Source of the DNA: Butyrivibrio sp. NC2002
GTDB taxonomy: Bacteria; Bacillota; Clostridia; Lachnospirales; Lachnospiraceae
Reading direction: 5' to 3'
Assembly: GCF_000702265.1 (NCBI RefSeq)
Contig: NZ_JNKZ01000007.1
Span: 248,001 to 312,000 of the forward strand
DNA length: 64,000 nt
A program made the position numbers and the translations under genes. Positions 37,129 to 47,847 of this stretch are shown piece by piece (the first letter of the stretch is position 1; every line of letters begins with the position of its first letter). Below the pieces are notes generated by a model. The model searched no databases, was not told where the DNA came from, and saw only the letters and a program-made list of their open reading frames with translations.

Positions 37129-40100
37129 TTATTTTACGCTCTTTAACTTGCCGTTTTTCTTAAACGTATAGGTCTTACCACCTATCTCAACTTTACCGGT
37201 TCTCATAACACCGTCTTTACCAAAATAATAGAGATTTCCATTTATTACTTTAAGACCTGTACGCATTTTTCCGGCATCGGTAAATGAGTAAGTTTTTCCG
37301 TTTATCTTCTTAAATCCTGTTGCAAGTTTACCCTTCTTATTAGTGTAGTATGTCTTGCCGCTTATCTTTACAAAGCCTTTTTTAGCGATACCCTTCTTAC
37401 CAAAGTAATAAGCTTTACCGTTAAGTGATACAAATCCCTTTGCAATAGAGCCGTCTTCAAGTACGAGCTGGTATTTACCTTTGTTCTTACCCTTCTTGAT
37501 CTTCTTTATGCTGCCCTTTACAGTCTTGTATCCATTATCATCTGTTGTCTTAAGTTCAGTATTATCCTTACCGGTATTGCTTTCTTCTACAGTAGGAGCT
37601 GTAGGTGTAGGCGCATCCGGAACAACAACTTCTTCAGCTTTTTCCATAGAATCGCATATAACTGCGATGTATGACATTACAGGATCGGGATTTCCGGTCT
37701 TGCTTACACTCACCTTAACTGTGCCCTTCTTAGGAACGATCACACTTACATTTTCAGTTCTCTGAGAGTCAGAGCTCTTAAGTGTAAAGTCATGTGATGC
37801 AATTTCCTCGCCGTCAAGAGTTACTGTTATCTTTGTAGGTCTTGTTGTGTTCCACCATTCCTGATATCCGGTGATAATTGTGTACTCGCCTGCCTCAAGA
37901 TCAAATGCATAATCGATTGTCTTGTTGCCGCCAGCCCAGAATCCGTACTCATACATTCCATCGCCTGAATCCTTTACGCCAACGTCATAGTTATCGCTGT
38001 CTTCTGTTTTGATAACACCTGTATATCCGGCTTTTGTTTCAGCTGAGTATGCTTCATCTGAAGCCTCATTTCTAACCTGTTTACCAAGAAGGTTCTTCAC
38101 ATCATTAAAGAAGTCACTTACTTTTTTAAGTTCAACAGAACCGCAATCATAGAAGTAAATAAGCTTTTCAGGGATAATGGTTACACTCTGATCAAACTTT
38201 CTTCCATTCTCCAAAGTTCCAGTAACTTCTGATGTTCCAAAGGAATTTAATTTATCATAGTTCCAGGTTACTGAATATGTGTTTTCTGTCCCCTTGGTAT
38301 CTTTCACAGTAACCTCTGAAGGCATGCTGCTCTTAACGTTTTCCTCTGAAGAAAATACCTTTTTAATATCTGTTACAATTTCAAAAGTACCCTTTCCTTC
38401 AAGTTCAGAAAGTGTCCAATTTGAGTACTTTCCAAGTGCAATCTTTCCCCCATTTAAGAATTCCACAGGCACCCAAACATATCTTGAATCACTAAGGTCT
38501 GATGACTTCCATCTGTCACCCATGTAGATGAATTGTCCTGCAGCAGCATCAACTGCAAATACGCATGTGCTCTGAGTATCGTAGGTTGTACCCTTTGTAT
38601 CCTCTGTGCAGGGATCACCCATCCAGTTCCATTTTGAAAGAGGTGATGTAGCAGTTGCATATCCTGCTCTGTTTGGATCCCAGCCTGTGCATGCAGATGT
38701 GATCATGTAGTAGAGGCCGTTATACTTAAACATAGCGGGAGCTTCTCTTGAAGTTGTATAGCAAAGTCTGTAGTTCTCACCTTCTTTAAGGCCTTCTGTA
38801 TCTGCAGCAAGTCCTGTATATGTGTCATCAAGCTTTGCAATATACATATCTGCATTGCCGTCTGATGAGTAGATTACATAAGCTGTTCCGTCATCATCCT
38901 TAAAGAGGTTCATATCTCTTGATGAACCTTTTACTGTATCCCAGCCAAGATTAGCATCATCTGCGCTTATAAGTTTTCTTGCTTCAACAAACTTGAAAGG
39001 TCCGGTAGGTGAATCAGCTGTAGCTATTCCGACCATTGCCTTTCCGTAATCAGCACTACTCTCAGGAGTTCTTCCGTCGCAGTGCCACCACATAACGTAT
39101 TTGCCGGTCTTATCGTTGTAGAGCACCTTAGGTCTTTCCATTACGCATCTGTCATTTGCAATATTCCAGTATACTTCTTCAAGCTTGTTTTCATACATGG
39201 AATCAGATGCTTCCTGTCCTTCATAGTCAGAATAAAGTTTTTTGAAATATTCATCATCTTCAAAAATTGAAAGATCTGCTTTGTAGCCTTCTTCCTGGTC
39301 TTTTCCATACTGATCGTCAGGAACGGGAATTGCCTTAAGTACAAGTCCTTCGTCTGTCCAGTTGTAGAGATCTTCTGATGTGTAAAGATGTACACCGGGA
39401 ACAGGTCTATAATCTGTGGTCTTGTCTTCGCCGTACCAGTAATATTTTGTAACGCCATCAATCGTAAACTGCTGGATCTGTCCGCCGTGAGCCTGAATCT
39501 GTATGCCGTTATTGTCATACATATTTCTGCCCTCAACGCCGCTGATATCGTTGTAATGTTCTTTATGAACTTCGAAAAGTTTATCGAAAGCAGCCTCAAG
39601 GTTATGATAAGCTTCTTCGATCTTTGCAGCATCTGTTGATGATTCCTTAATCAATGTATTTGCAGCATCAAGTGCTTCATTATATGAAGAAAGTGTCTCA
39701 TCGCTATAAGTCTTGCCATCCATAGCAGCTGCCTGAGTATCGATAAGTTCCTGTAGTCTTTCAACTGTGTAAGCAGCATCTGCTCTTACGATAATGTAGT
39801 TAAGTACAGGATCGTCACTTCTTGAAGAAGCATTCGGATTATGTACAAATACATTGAGCATATTATCTTTTACTTTTACTGTATATGTCTTTTCGGTTAC
39901 ACTTGAATCTCCTATTGAAAGTGATTCTGCTACAGTTTCACCTTCAAGAACAATATCAACCTTCTTTGACCCCCATCCTGAAGGAACCTTAAATCCAAGG
40001 CTTACCTTGTAGGAATCATTTGCTCTCTCGGATAGTTCGAAGCTATAGTTAAAGCCTGAAACACCCTTTTTGAAAGTAATACTGTCTGACATATATACAC

Positions 40101-43100
40101 AAGTATCTGCAAGGCTGGACTGCGTAGTACCTTTTGCTACTCTGTAGGAATTGGTGTCATTTTCAGGATAACCCCACTTGTAACCTGTTACTGCATCTGT
40201 GCCAAATTCCTTATCTGTTACTGACTGATAAAGTCCCATCTTGTATTCAGAAGGAACAAAAGATGTGTTGCTTGATCCTACGTCAGCGATATAGAGAATG
40301 TAGTCATTTGCTGCAATCTCTTCTTCTGTAAATCCTGTTGCACCTTCTCCTACAAACTCATCAAGCTTTGACTTCATGTTATCAATTTCTTCCTGAGTCG
40401 TCTTTGCTTTAAGCATAAGGTCCATAGCTTCAAGGCGAAGGTCGTGTACCTTTTCCTTTGTACCTGAAGGAACTGAGCTTTCTTCAAAAGCAGCAGCTTT
40501 TTCCATTGATGCCTTAAGATCATCAAGGTTAAGCAGCTTCTGGATCCTGATGAATGAAAGTACAGGGTCGGGATCTGAGCTTGTTTTCTTTGTTACCTTA
40601 AATGTAACGTTTTTGTCTGCATCAGCTGTAATTTTGTAATTAGGTGTGTTCCAGTTATTGTTTCCGTTCTTCGAATTGGTATCGCCAAGCTTTACGTCAT
40701 CAGCATATACGCTCATTGGTCTTGACTGACCCCACCACTCTTTAAATCCTACTTCTACATTGTAGCTGCCCTGTTCAAGAGGAAGAATATATTTGATATC
40801 CTGTCCTTTTTTTGCATACCATCCATAAGCCCACGCATCATCGCCGCTTTGGTTATATGCGCCATACTCATCATGTCTTCCCCATGATCCATCTTCGTAC
40901 TTCTTATCCGGAACTTCATTTATAAGGTCCGCATAGGAATCAATCTGGTTATAAGAAGTATTATCAGTTCCATTATTATTGCAGTCTGCAAATATATACA
41001 TGTTAGGCTTTACAAACTTGATATTTGCAATAAATTCTGTGCCATCATCAAGTACACCTGTGATGCTCTTTGCTGATGAAAGATCAACATCTTCCGCATG
41101 CCATGTAACTTCTTTTTCAACTTCACTAGAATGATTTGTTGCTACTCTTACAGTTTTGGGAAGTACAGCCTTTGTTCCGGTAACTGCATAGATAGTATCA
41201 TCAATTACATTCTGAACTTCTTCTGCAGAATTATCATATACAGCACCTTCTACTATATAGGTAGTTATTGAATTAGCTTTAACAGTTGCTGTTACAGACT
41301 TTTTATTCTTATCAACAACGATATCATCTGAAGCAGAAACATCTGCCCAGTTTTCGCCATCTGCAAGGCTTCCGCTTGTTCTTATTGCTGTAACTTTTTC
41401 ACCGATCGCACCTAAATTAGACAGGTCAAACTTCCAGGTTTCATCAGTATCTTTTGTATTAGTTGCAACAATTACAAGTTTGTTGTTCTTAGGATCGATA
41501 GCTGCAACTGTGCTCTCAGTTGATCCAATAAGTGTGTATCCGGGACGGATATATCTCGAATACTGACCAAATGCATAATATTTCTTTGTAAGAACAATAT
41601 TCTGATTATTATGATCTGCTATCGCTACTCCCCACAGGCTCTTGCCCCCTGCAAGGTTAGCACTTCTTTGCCATGAATCAATATCTTTGGCAGTATCAAA
41701 CTCGTTGTATGCTTCAGGATAGCTTGTTGCTTCTGCTTCATTTGAAACATGTGTATCAATGATATCCCAGATTATCCATGCTGAAGGCATAAGTCCTTTA
41801 AGGTCTTTAGCCATATAGTTGGAAAGCCAGAGTCCGCCTGCCATCTCACCTGCGTTTGTACCCTCAGTATTTGATCCGTCTACTTCGCTCATCCAGAGGT
41901 TTTCACCTGATTCCTCAGCAAGAGCCCTAAGTTCTGCTCTTTTTGAGCCTGAATAAGTGTGTGTATCTATTCTTGTTACAACGTCTTTTGCTTCATCGGA
42001 AAGAGCTTTATATGAGCTTATTGCAGTATCTATGCTTGTTTCATCTGAAGCTGAAAATACTATATCTGTAATGCCTTTTTCTTTAAGTGCTTTATTAAGA
42101 GCAACGATAATTCTTGACTGTGATTCTCCAATATCGAAGTGGCAGCCCTCCTGTTTATTGCTGTATGCTCCCCAGTAATTTGTATAGGGCTCATTCATAG
42201 GAGTTACACTCTGGAAATGGATTCCTTCATTTTCAAGATGCTCTATTACATCTGCCATATATGTTGCAAATGCGTTTACGCTGTCTGCTCTTAAGTTATC
42301 TTTTCCCGCATCAGTATTTCCTGAGGAGCATCCACTTTCTGTCATGAAATACGGAGGAGAATTGGAAAATGCTTCTGCAAGATAGTTATCCTTACCTGCA
42401 GCCTCTATGCCTGCGCGAAGAACATTTACCTGATTCTTGTCAGCATCCCAGTCATAGTTCCATGCATAGCCGCATTCAGCATCTACGCGCGCAAAATTTT
42501 CTTCATAATATGAAATATCTTTGTCAGCTTCTATTTTGGTCACATCAACGCAGTAGCCGGGAACTGCAGAATCTGATCTTGTTATATGGCTTGGATGAAG
42601 CAAGCTGCCGCTTTGGTTGTCAGAAATATCTATATCATCAGCACCTTCAGGTACAACTTCTTCTTCGCCCTTCTTAATAACTGCCATCTTTACAAAATCA
42701 AGTGTCCAGTCATCATCAATACCACCAATAGTGAATTTGTTTATACCCTTAACAAGTTCTACACCTGTAAATGTTACTCTGAAAAGAGTTTCGCCGCCCT
42801 TTGCAATAACATCACTATTAACAGTTGCTGCATCTGCCTGATAAATCTTAGATTCACCGCCTTCATCTAAAACAGCTTTATTATCTAGTGTAACTTCTTC
42901 AGTTTCTTCTTCAAGCGCTGCATCTACCGCTTCGGGTGAGCCTTCTGTAACATTCTCTGTTTCTGAAGGAATGTTTTCATCATCAGAAGCCTCATCAACT
43001 TTTTCATCAGTTTTTTCATCATCTGAAGCTGCATTTTCATTGTTAAGGTCTGTATCTTCGCCGTTTGCAGTATCATCTGAAGCTTTTTCTGGCTCAGTTA

Positions 43101-44007
43101 CGATATCTTCATTCTCAGTTATCACTTCATCAGAATTAATTTCTGATTCATTATCTACTGATTCCGTAACTTCTGTTGTATCCTGAGCCTCAGCAGTTTC
43201 ATCTAAAACAATTTCTTTTGTTTCTAAATCCTGATCCAGAGCCGCCTCATTTTTATCGAGTGACACATTCACATCATCAGCTGAAACCGCAGGACTTTCA
43301 ACTTTAAGTGAAACGCCTCTGTTATTTGAACCGGACAGCACAAACAACATTTTTACTGTGTAATAGTCGGTTGAGTCTGCTTTTACGTCAAAATACAGAT
43401 TTCCGCCCTGCCCCGGGTCTTTATCAAGGCCGTTTATCCAGCCAACTGTCTGCATTTTGCCAACCTTTAATCCCCTGGTAATTCCAAAGTCAGCATCGCA
43501 TTTATCAGCTTTCACGCTTGCAAAATTAGAGTCGCTTCCAATTTCCATGTTCGTGCCGGTAAATGGATGAGTTGCATCCTCCGGTCCATAGAAAACTGCT
43601 TTCTCATTAACAGGGATTTTCGTAATATCAGAATCCTCTGTTTCCTCATCAGTAATTCCGTCACCACCGCCAACATTATATCTGCCGATAGTAAGACCAA
43701 GGCCTTCATCAGGATTAAAGAAAAGCTTAGCAGCAAGATCTGAAAGCTCTGTGCTATAACCCACTCTGTTAGCCCACCAGCATAGAGATGTACCAAATCC
43801 CTGAAACTCTCCAAGTCCGTCATTATCCGTATCGTTAAAAGTCGATACATCAGAAGTGGAAATTTTCACAATTTTATCAGCTTTTGTTTCTGCGCTTGCA
43901 CTAATGCCGGTATTAACGCCCGGAATTCCCGAAAACAAGGTCACCGCTGAAACTGTCGCTGATAAAAATGCCGCGGCACTTCTCTTTAACAAGCCCCTTT
44001 TCTTCAT
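37129..44007 (-). CDS. Giant surface arabinogalactan-degrading enzyme, GH30-like plus GH43_24-like
   Basis: 2292 residues. Signal peptide (1-40, KRSAAAFLSATVSAVTLFSG). A GH30-type barrel starts near 65 (FQGFGTSLCWWANRVGY) with likely acid/base Glu606 in TPMNEPYTNYWG and nucleophile Glu708 in LWMSEVDGSN. Residues about 153-455 interrupt the barrel with a split CBM35-like module that contains an acidic linker (about 239-388). Then: Big_4-like domain (930-1000), carbohydrate-binding module (1001-1160), FIVAR-like helix (1160-1225), second module (1234-1405), FIVAR-like helix (1406-1480), GH43_24-like propeller (1488-1868: QIQAHGGQI, TSREAPAMF, YDTQSTCVF), Big_4-like, third module, and about five cell-wall-binding repeats (2189-2292, GKAYYFG/GKTYYTN type). 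It likely cleaves beta-1,6- and beta-1,3-galactan at the cell surface. ATG at 44007 with GGGAGG upstream. Confidence 0.88.
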   Translation of the reverse strand: MKKRGLLKRSAAAFLSATVSAVTLFSGIPGVNTGISASAETKADKIVKISTSDVSTFNDTDNDGLGEFQGFGTSLCWWANRVGYSTELSDLAAKLFFNPDEGLGLTIGRYNVGGGDGITDEETEDSDITKIPVNEKAVFYGPEDATHPFTGTNMEIGSDSNFASVKADKCDADFGITRGLKVGKMQTVGWINGLDKDPGQGGNLYFDVKADSTDYYTVKMLFVLSGSNNRGVSLKVESPAVSADDVNVSLDKNEAALDQDLETKEIVLDETAEAQDTTEVTESVDNESEINSDEVITENEDIVTEPEKASDDTANGEDTDLNNENAASDDEKTDEKVDEASDDENIPSETENVTEGSPEAVDAALEEETEEVTLDNKAVLDEGGESKIYQADAATVNSDVIAKGGETLFRVTFTGVELVKGINKFTIGGIDDDWTLDFVKMAVIKKGEEEVVPEGADDIDISDNQSGSLLHPSHITRSDSAVPGYCVDVTKIEADKDISYYEENFARVDAECGYAWNYDWDADKNQVNVLRAGIEAAGKDNYLAEAFSNSPPYFMTESGCSSGNTDAGKDNLRADSVNAFATYMADVIEHLENEGIHFQSVTPMNEPYTNYWGAYSNKQEGCHFDIGESQSRIIVALNKALKEKGITDIVFSASDETSIDTAISSYKALSDEAKDVVTRIDTHTYSGSKRAELRALAEESGENLWMSEVDGSNTEGTNAGEMAGGLWLSNYMAKDLKGLMPSAWIIWDIIDTHVSNEAEATSYPEAYNEFDTAKDIDSWQRSANLAGGKSLWGVAIADHNNQNIVLTKKYYAFGQYSRYIRPGYTLIGSTESTVAAIDPKNNKLVIVATNTKDTDETWKFDLSNLGAIGEKVTAIRTSGSLADGENWADVSASDDIVVDKNKKSVTATVKANSITTYIVEGAVYDNSAEEVQNVIDDTIYAVTGTKAVLPKTVRVATNHSSEVEKEVTWHAEDVDLSSAKSITGVLDDGTEFIANIKFVKPNMYIFADCNNNGTDNTSYNQIDSYADLINEVPDKKYEDGSWGRHDEYGAYNQSGDDAWAYGWYAKKGQDIKYILPLEQGSYNVEVGFKEWWGQSRPMSVYADDVKLGDTNSKNGNNNWNTPNYKITADADKNVTFKVTKKTSSDPDPVLSFIRIQKLLNLDDLKASMEKAAAFEESSVPSGTKEKVHDLRLEAMDLMLKAKTTQEEIDNMKSKLDEFVGEGATGFTEEEIAANDYILYIADVGSSNTSFVPSEYKMGLYQSVTDKEFGTDAVTGYKWGYPENDTNSYRVAKGTTQSSLADTCVYMSDSITFKKGVSGFNYSFELSERANDSYKVSLGFKVPSGWGSKKVDIVLEGETVAESLSIGDSSVTEKTYTVKVKDNMLNVFVHNPNASSRSDDPVLNYIIVRADAAYTVERLQELIDTQAAAMDGKTYSDETLSSYNEALDAANTLIKESSTDAAKIEEAYHNLEAAFDKLFEVHKEHYNDISGVEGRNMYDNNGIQIQAHGGQIQQFTIDGVTKYYWYGEDKTTDYRPVPGVHLYTSEDLYNWTDEGLVLKAIPVPDDQYGKDQEEGYKADLSIFEDDEYFKKLYSDYEGQEASDSMYENKLEEVYWNIANDRCVMERPKVLYNDKTGKYVMWWHCDGRTPESSADYGKAMVGIATADSPTGPFKFVEARKLISADDANLGWDTVKGSSRDMNLFKDDDGTAYVIYSSDGNADMYIAKLDDTYTGLAADTEGLKEGENYRLCYTTSREAPAMFKYNGLYYMITSACTGWDPNRAGYATATSPLSKWNWMGDPCTEDTKGTTYDTQSTCVFAVDAAAGQFIYMGDRWKSSDLSDSRYVWVPVEFLNGGKIALGKYSNWTLSELEGKGTFEIVTDIKKVFSSEENVKSSMPSEVTVKDTKGTENTYSVTWNYDKLNSFGTSEVTGTLENGRKFDQSVTIIPEKLIYFYDCGSVELKKVSDFFNDVKNLLGKQVRNEASDEAYSAETKAGYTGVIKTEDSDNYDVGVKDSGDGMYEYGFWAGGNKTIDYAFDLEAGEYTIITGYQEWWNTTRPTKITVTLDGEEIASHDFTLKSSDSQRTENVSVIVPKKGTVKVSVSKTGNPDPVMSYIAVICDSMEKAEEVVVPDAPTPTAPTVEESNTGKDNTELKTTDDNGYKTVKGSIKKIKKGKNKGKYQLVLEDGSIAKGFVSLNGKAYYFGKKGIAKKGFVKISGKTYYTNKKGKLATGFKKINGKTYSFTDAGKMRTGLKVINGNLYYFGKDGVMRTGKVEIGGKTYTFKKNGKLKSVK

Positions 44008-45461
<1,454 letters not shown>

Positions 45462-45462
<1 letters not shown>

Positions 45463-45908
45463 GGTAATCAATTTTTATTAGGAGCTACTTTCGTGAGGGT
45501 CTTTCATGAGGGTTACTCCGCTAAAAAAAGAGCCAGCTCCACAGGACCAATGTCATTTAGATAAGAAAATGCAGTAAATGCGAAATAGGCACGTTACATT
45601 CTTAAGATTATATAGTAGCGTGGACATCTACGTGACACCGCTTTATCTTTAGGCTGTTATCACGTAGTTTCGCAATGATTTTCTGGCATTCTACGTGATA
45701 CACCTCCGTTAACAAGCCTCTCCTCACGTATTTTTTCCAAATATCTGTTTAGTTTTACGTGTTCTACTACTAATAAAGAGCAGCATCTCACGTAGGCGTC
45801 ATAGATATCATGCTTGTTGCTCTGTCATATCTTTTCTTATCTAAATGACATTGCCCTCAGGACTGATCCTCATAAACTTTGGGAAACCCTCACGAAAATT
45901 GATTACCC
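45462..45908. mobile_element. 447-bp MITE-like non-autonomous element
   Basis: Ends in perfect 14-bp inverted repeats GGGTAATCAATTTT (45462-45475 and 45895-45908). Further inverted pairs lie inside: TTCGTGAGGGT (45490-45500) with its complement at 45886-45896, and a perfect 22-bp pair at 45548-45569 and 45832-45853. It has no plausible coding sequence. Flanks are 7/8 matching 8-mers. Removing the element and one flank restores a TAA stop for the esterase three bases from its terminator hairpin, which supports insertion. The parent transposase family is not identifiable from this sequence. Confidence 0.75.
45629..45794. repeat. Six alternating TACGTG/CACGTA hexamers at 31-33 bp spacing
   Basis: Starts at 45629 (TACGTG), 45661 (CACGTA), 45692 (TACGTG), 45725 (CACGTA), 45756 (TACGTG) and 45789 (CACGTA). 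The extended consensus is roughly CTACGTGAKA. The spacing is about three helical turns. Each consecutive pair could also form a 38-40-base RNA hairpin. Confidence 0.8.
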
Positions 45909-45920
45909 TTCAAATAAGAG

Positions 45921-45967
45921 AACTCCCATATATCGGGTGCATTGACACACGATATATGGGAGTTTTT
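45921..45967. terminator. Terminator shared by the esterase and the convergent small gene
   Basis: A perfect 15-bp stem AACTCCCATATATCG / CGATATATGGGAGTT with a 14-base loop, followed by a T run on the plus strand. On the minus strand the tail is less T-rich. The element at 45462-45908 separates it from the esterase. Confidence 0.8.
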
Positions 45968-45976
45968 AATTTACTA

Positions 45977-46468
45977 TTACGAATCATAGTCAACTATATA
46001 TAACTTTTTGGAATCATTATCATAGATGCCACATGTAAAATTTCTGGAATAACCTTCAAACAAGCTTGATTCGTCATATTTATCCTGAGCCGAACTCAAA
46101 CGATTGTAGAAAAAATAATATCCATTTTTTACATCAGGAATATTATTGGAATCAGCAAATATCTGCAAAAGTAACTCATTCAAATTACTTTTTATAGGAC
46201 ATTTTTTCCAATTATCTAGCCCTTCAATCTTAGCAATGTATTTTCCATTATTATCATCGATCGTTACAACAGATAATCCATCTCCCAAAAAACCATCATG
46301 TGAATCATATATATCAATCATGTCTTTATCTAATACTCGCAAATCAGCTATTTTTGAAAATCTTGATATATATGTATGCTCCGGACCCAAATGTATATAG
46401 TACAAAAACAAAAACAAAAGCACAAATACCAAAATTACCGATGCAAAAATAACATATATTTTTTTCAT
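45977..46468 (-). CDS. Hypothetical membrane-anchored protein
   Basis: 163 residues that I do not recognise. One N-terminal membrane helix (about residues 4-25, IFASVILVFVLLFLFLYYI) and an extracytoplasmic soluble part with several Tyr and Asp residues; no lipobox. ATG at 46468 with AGGAG seven bases upstream. It lies 56 bases after the DUF1015 gene and may be co-transcribed with serC-serA-DUF1015. It shares a terminator with the convergent esterase gene. More AT-rich than its neighbours. Confidence 0.7.
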   Translation of the reverse strand: MKKIYVIFASVILVFVLLFLFLYYIHLGPEHTYISRFSKIADLRVLDKDMIDIYDSHDGFLGDGLSVVTIDDNNGKYIAKIEGLDNWKKCPIKSNLNELLLQIFADSNNIPDVKNGYYFFYNRLSSAQDKYDESSLFEGYSRNFTCGIYDNDSKKLYIVDYDS

Positions 46469-46524
46469 ACCATCTCTCCTATTCCGATTCATCATCAGGA
46501 ATATATTCTAAAATGTCACGGTTT

Positions 46525-47760
46525 TTATAATGCATGAATAAATAGGCCACTTAGTAGTTTAGGCTCAAACCACGTTGATTTAGGAGGCATAAGTCTTCCT
46601 GCATCAGCAACTGCAAAAAGTTCATGAATATCTGTGGGATACATAGAAAAAGCAAGGCACATATCTGCATGGCATCTTCTCTCAAGTTCTTCAAGTCCCC
46701 TGATTCCACCGACAAAATCAATTCTTGGATCATTTTTGGGATCGCTGATATTAAGAATGGGTGTCAAAACATTATTCTGCAATATGCTGACGTCAAGACC
46801 GTCTACTGCATCTTCGCTTTTTATATCATCATGAGCTGTGAGCTTATACCACTTACCATCAAGAAACATTCCCATTTCACATTTCTTTGAAGGCTTTACA
46901 GCTTTATTTTCAGAAATAACTTCAAATTTCTCCTTAATCTTATTGATGAATTCTTCAGAGCTAAGTCCGTTCAGATCCTTTATAACCCTGTTATAGTCCA
47001 TTATCATAAGCTCGCTGTCAGGAAACAGTACAGATAAAAAGAAATCATATTCCTTATTTCCTGTGGGATTTGGATCCGACTCTCTCCTCTTTTTTGCAAC
47101 CTTTACAGCAGAAGCGCATCTGTGATGTCCATCAGCAATATAAATGCTGTCCATACCAAAAAAAGCATCCCTTATTTTTATAATGTCTTCTTCAGAATCA
47201 ATTATAAACACTCTGCTTCTTACATTGTCTTTTGTATAAAAGTCATAGACCGGAGAAGTAGTATTTCTTACACGCTCCATGATTTCTCTGATATCGCTAT
47301 TTTCCCTAAAGCACAAAAATATCGGACCGGTCTGGGCATTGCAGGTATCGACATGATGTATTCTGTCTGCTTCTTTTTTGGCAAGTGTATTCTCATGTTT
47401 CTTAATTACGTTATTTTCATAGTCTTTAACAGAACTGCATGCAACTATTCCCGTCTGAACCCGTCCATCCATAGTCTGCTCATAAAGGTAATAACAAGGC
47501 TTTTCTTCATGAATAAAAATGCCTTCTTCTATTTTTTTCCACAGCATATCGTGTGCTTTTTGATATACCTCTTCTGAATACATATCATATTCAGGCGGAA
47601 ACTGCGTCTCAGGCCTGTCTATAGCAAGAAAAGACATAGGCTCGCGCTCTACTTCCGCTCTAGCCTCTTTGCTGTTATAAACATCATAGGGAAGAGCAGC
47701 AACTTTGGAGGCCACATCTTCTCTTGGTCTGTATGCCGCAAAAGCTCTTATATCTGCCAT
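46525..47760 (-). CDS. DUF1015 family protein
   Basis: 411 residues. Begins ADIRAFAAYRPREDVASKVAALPYDVY, split as family blocks FAAYRPREDVASKV and ALPYDVYNSKEARA, and contains KKEADRIHHVDTCNAQTGPI and YIADGHHRCASA. DGHHR recalls the ParB/sulfiredoxin-type motif found in free serine kinases; a phosphotransfer role on serine is only inference. Its position directly after serC and serA suggests a link to serine metabolism. ATG with AAAGGA upstream. Confidence 0.88.
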   Translation of the reverse strand: MADIRAFAAYRPREDVASKVAALPYDVYNSKEARAEVEREPMSFLAIDRPETQFPPEYDMYSEEVYQKAHDMLWKKIEEGIFIHEEKPCYYLYEQTMDGRVQTGIVACSSVKDYENNVIKKHENTLAKKEADRIHHVDTCNAQTGPIFLCFRENSDIREIMERVRNTTSPVYDFYTKDNVRSRVFIIDSEEDIIKIRDAFFGMDSIYIADGHHRCASAVKVAKKRRESDPNPTGNKEYDFFLSVLFPDSELMIMDYNRVIKDLNGLSSEEFINKIKEKFEVISENKAVKPSKKCEMGMFLDGKWYKLTAHDDIKSEDAVDGLDVSILQNNVLTPILNISDPKNDPRIDFVGGIRGLEELERRCHADMCLAFSMYPTDIHELFAVADAGRLMPPKSTWFEPKLLSGLFIHAL

Positions 47761-47797
47761 AATCTAAAATCCTTTCATCCTCTAAATCAGAACTAAT

Positions 47798-47822
47798 AAT
47801 AGGGGCAAAACCTGCCCCTATT
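47798..47822 (-). repeat. Hairpin between serA and the DUF1015 gene
   Basis: Perfect 10-bp stem AATAGGGGCA / TGCCCCTATT with a five-base loop. The minus-strand tail (ATTAGTTC) has no T run. It may reduce read-through into the DUF1015 gene or mark an RNA processing site. Confidence 0.45.
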
Positions 47823-47847
47823 TTCACACTAAATTATTTTTCTGTTA

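Noticed and set aside
37129..37440. C-terminal repeats read as choline-binding repeats
   Set aside because: They share the length and the GKxYYF-type pattern with cell-wall-binding repeats, but lack the paired Trp residues of true choline-binding sites. I call them cell-wall-binding-like only.
45629..45794. Regularly spaced repeats that might be a CRISPR array
   Set aside because: The repeat unit is only 6-10 bp, alternates in orientation, and there are no cas genes. It lies inside an inverted-repeat element.
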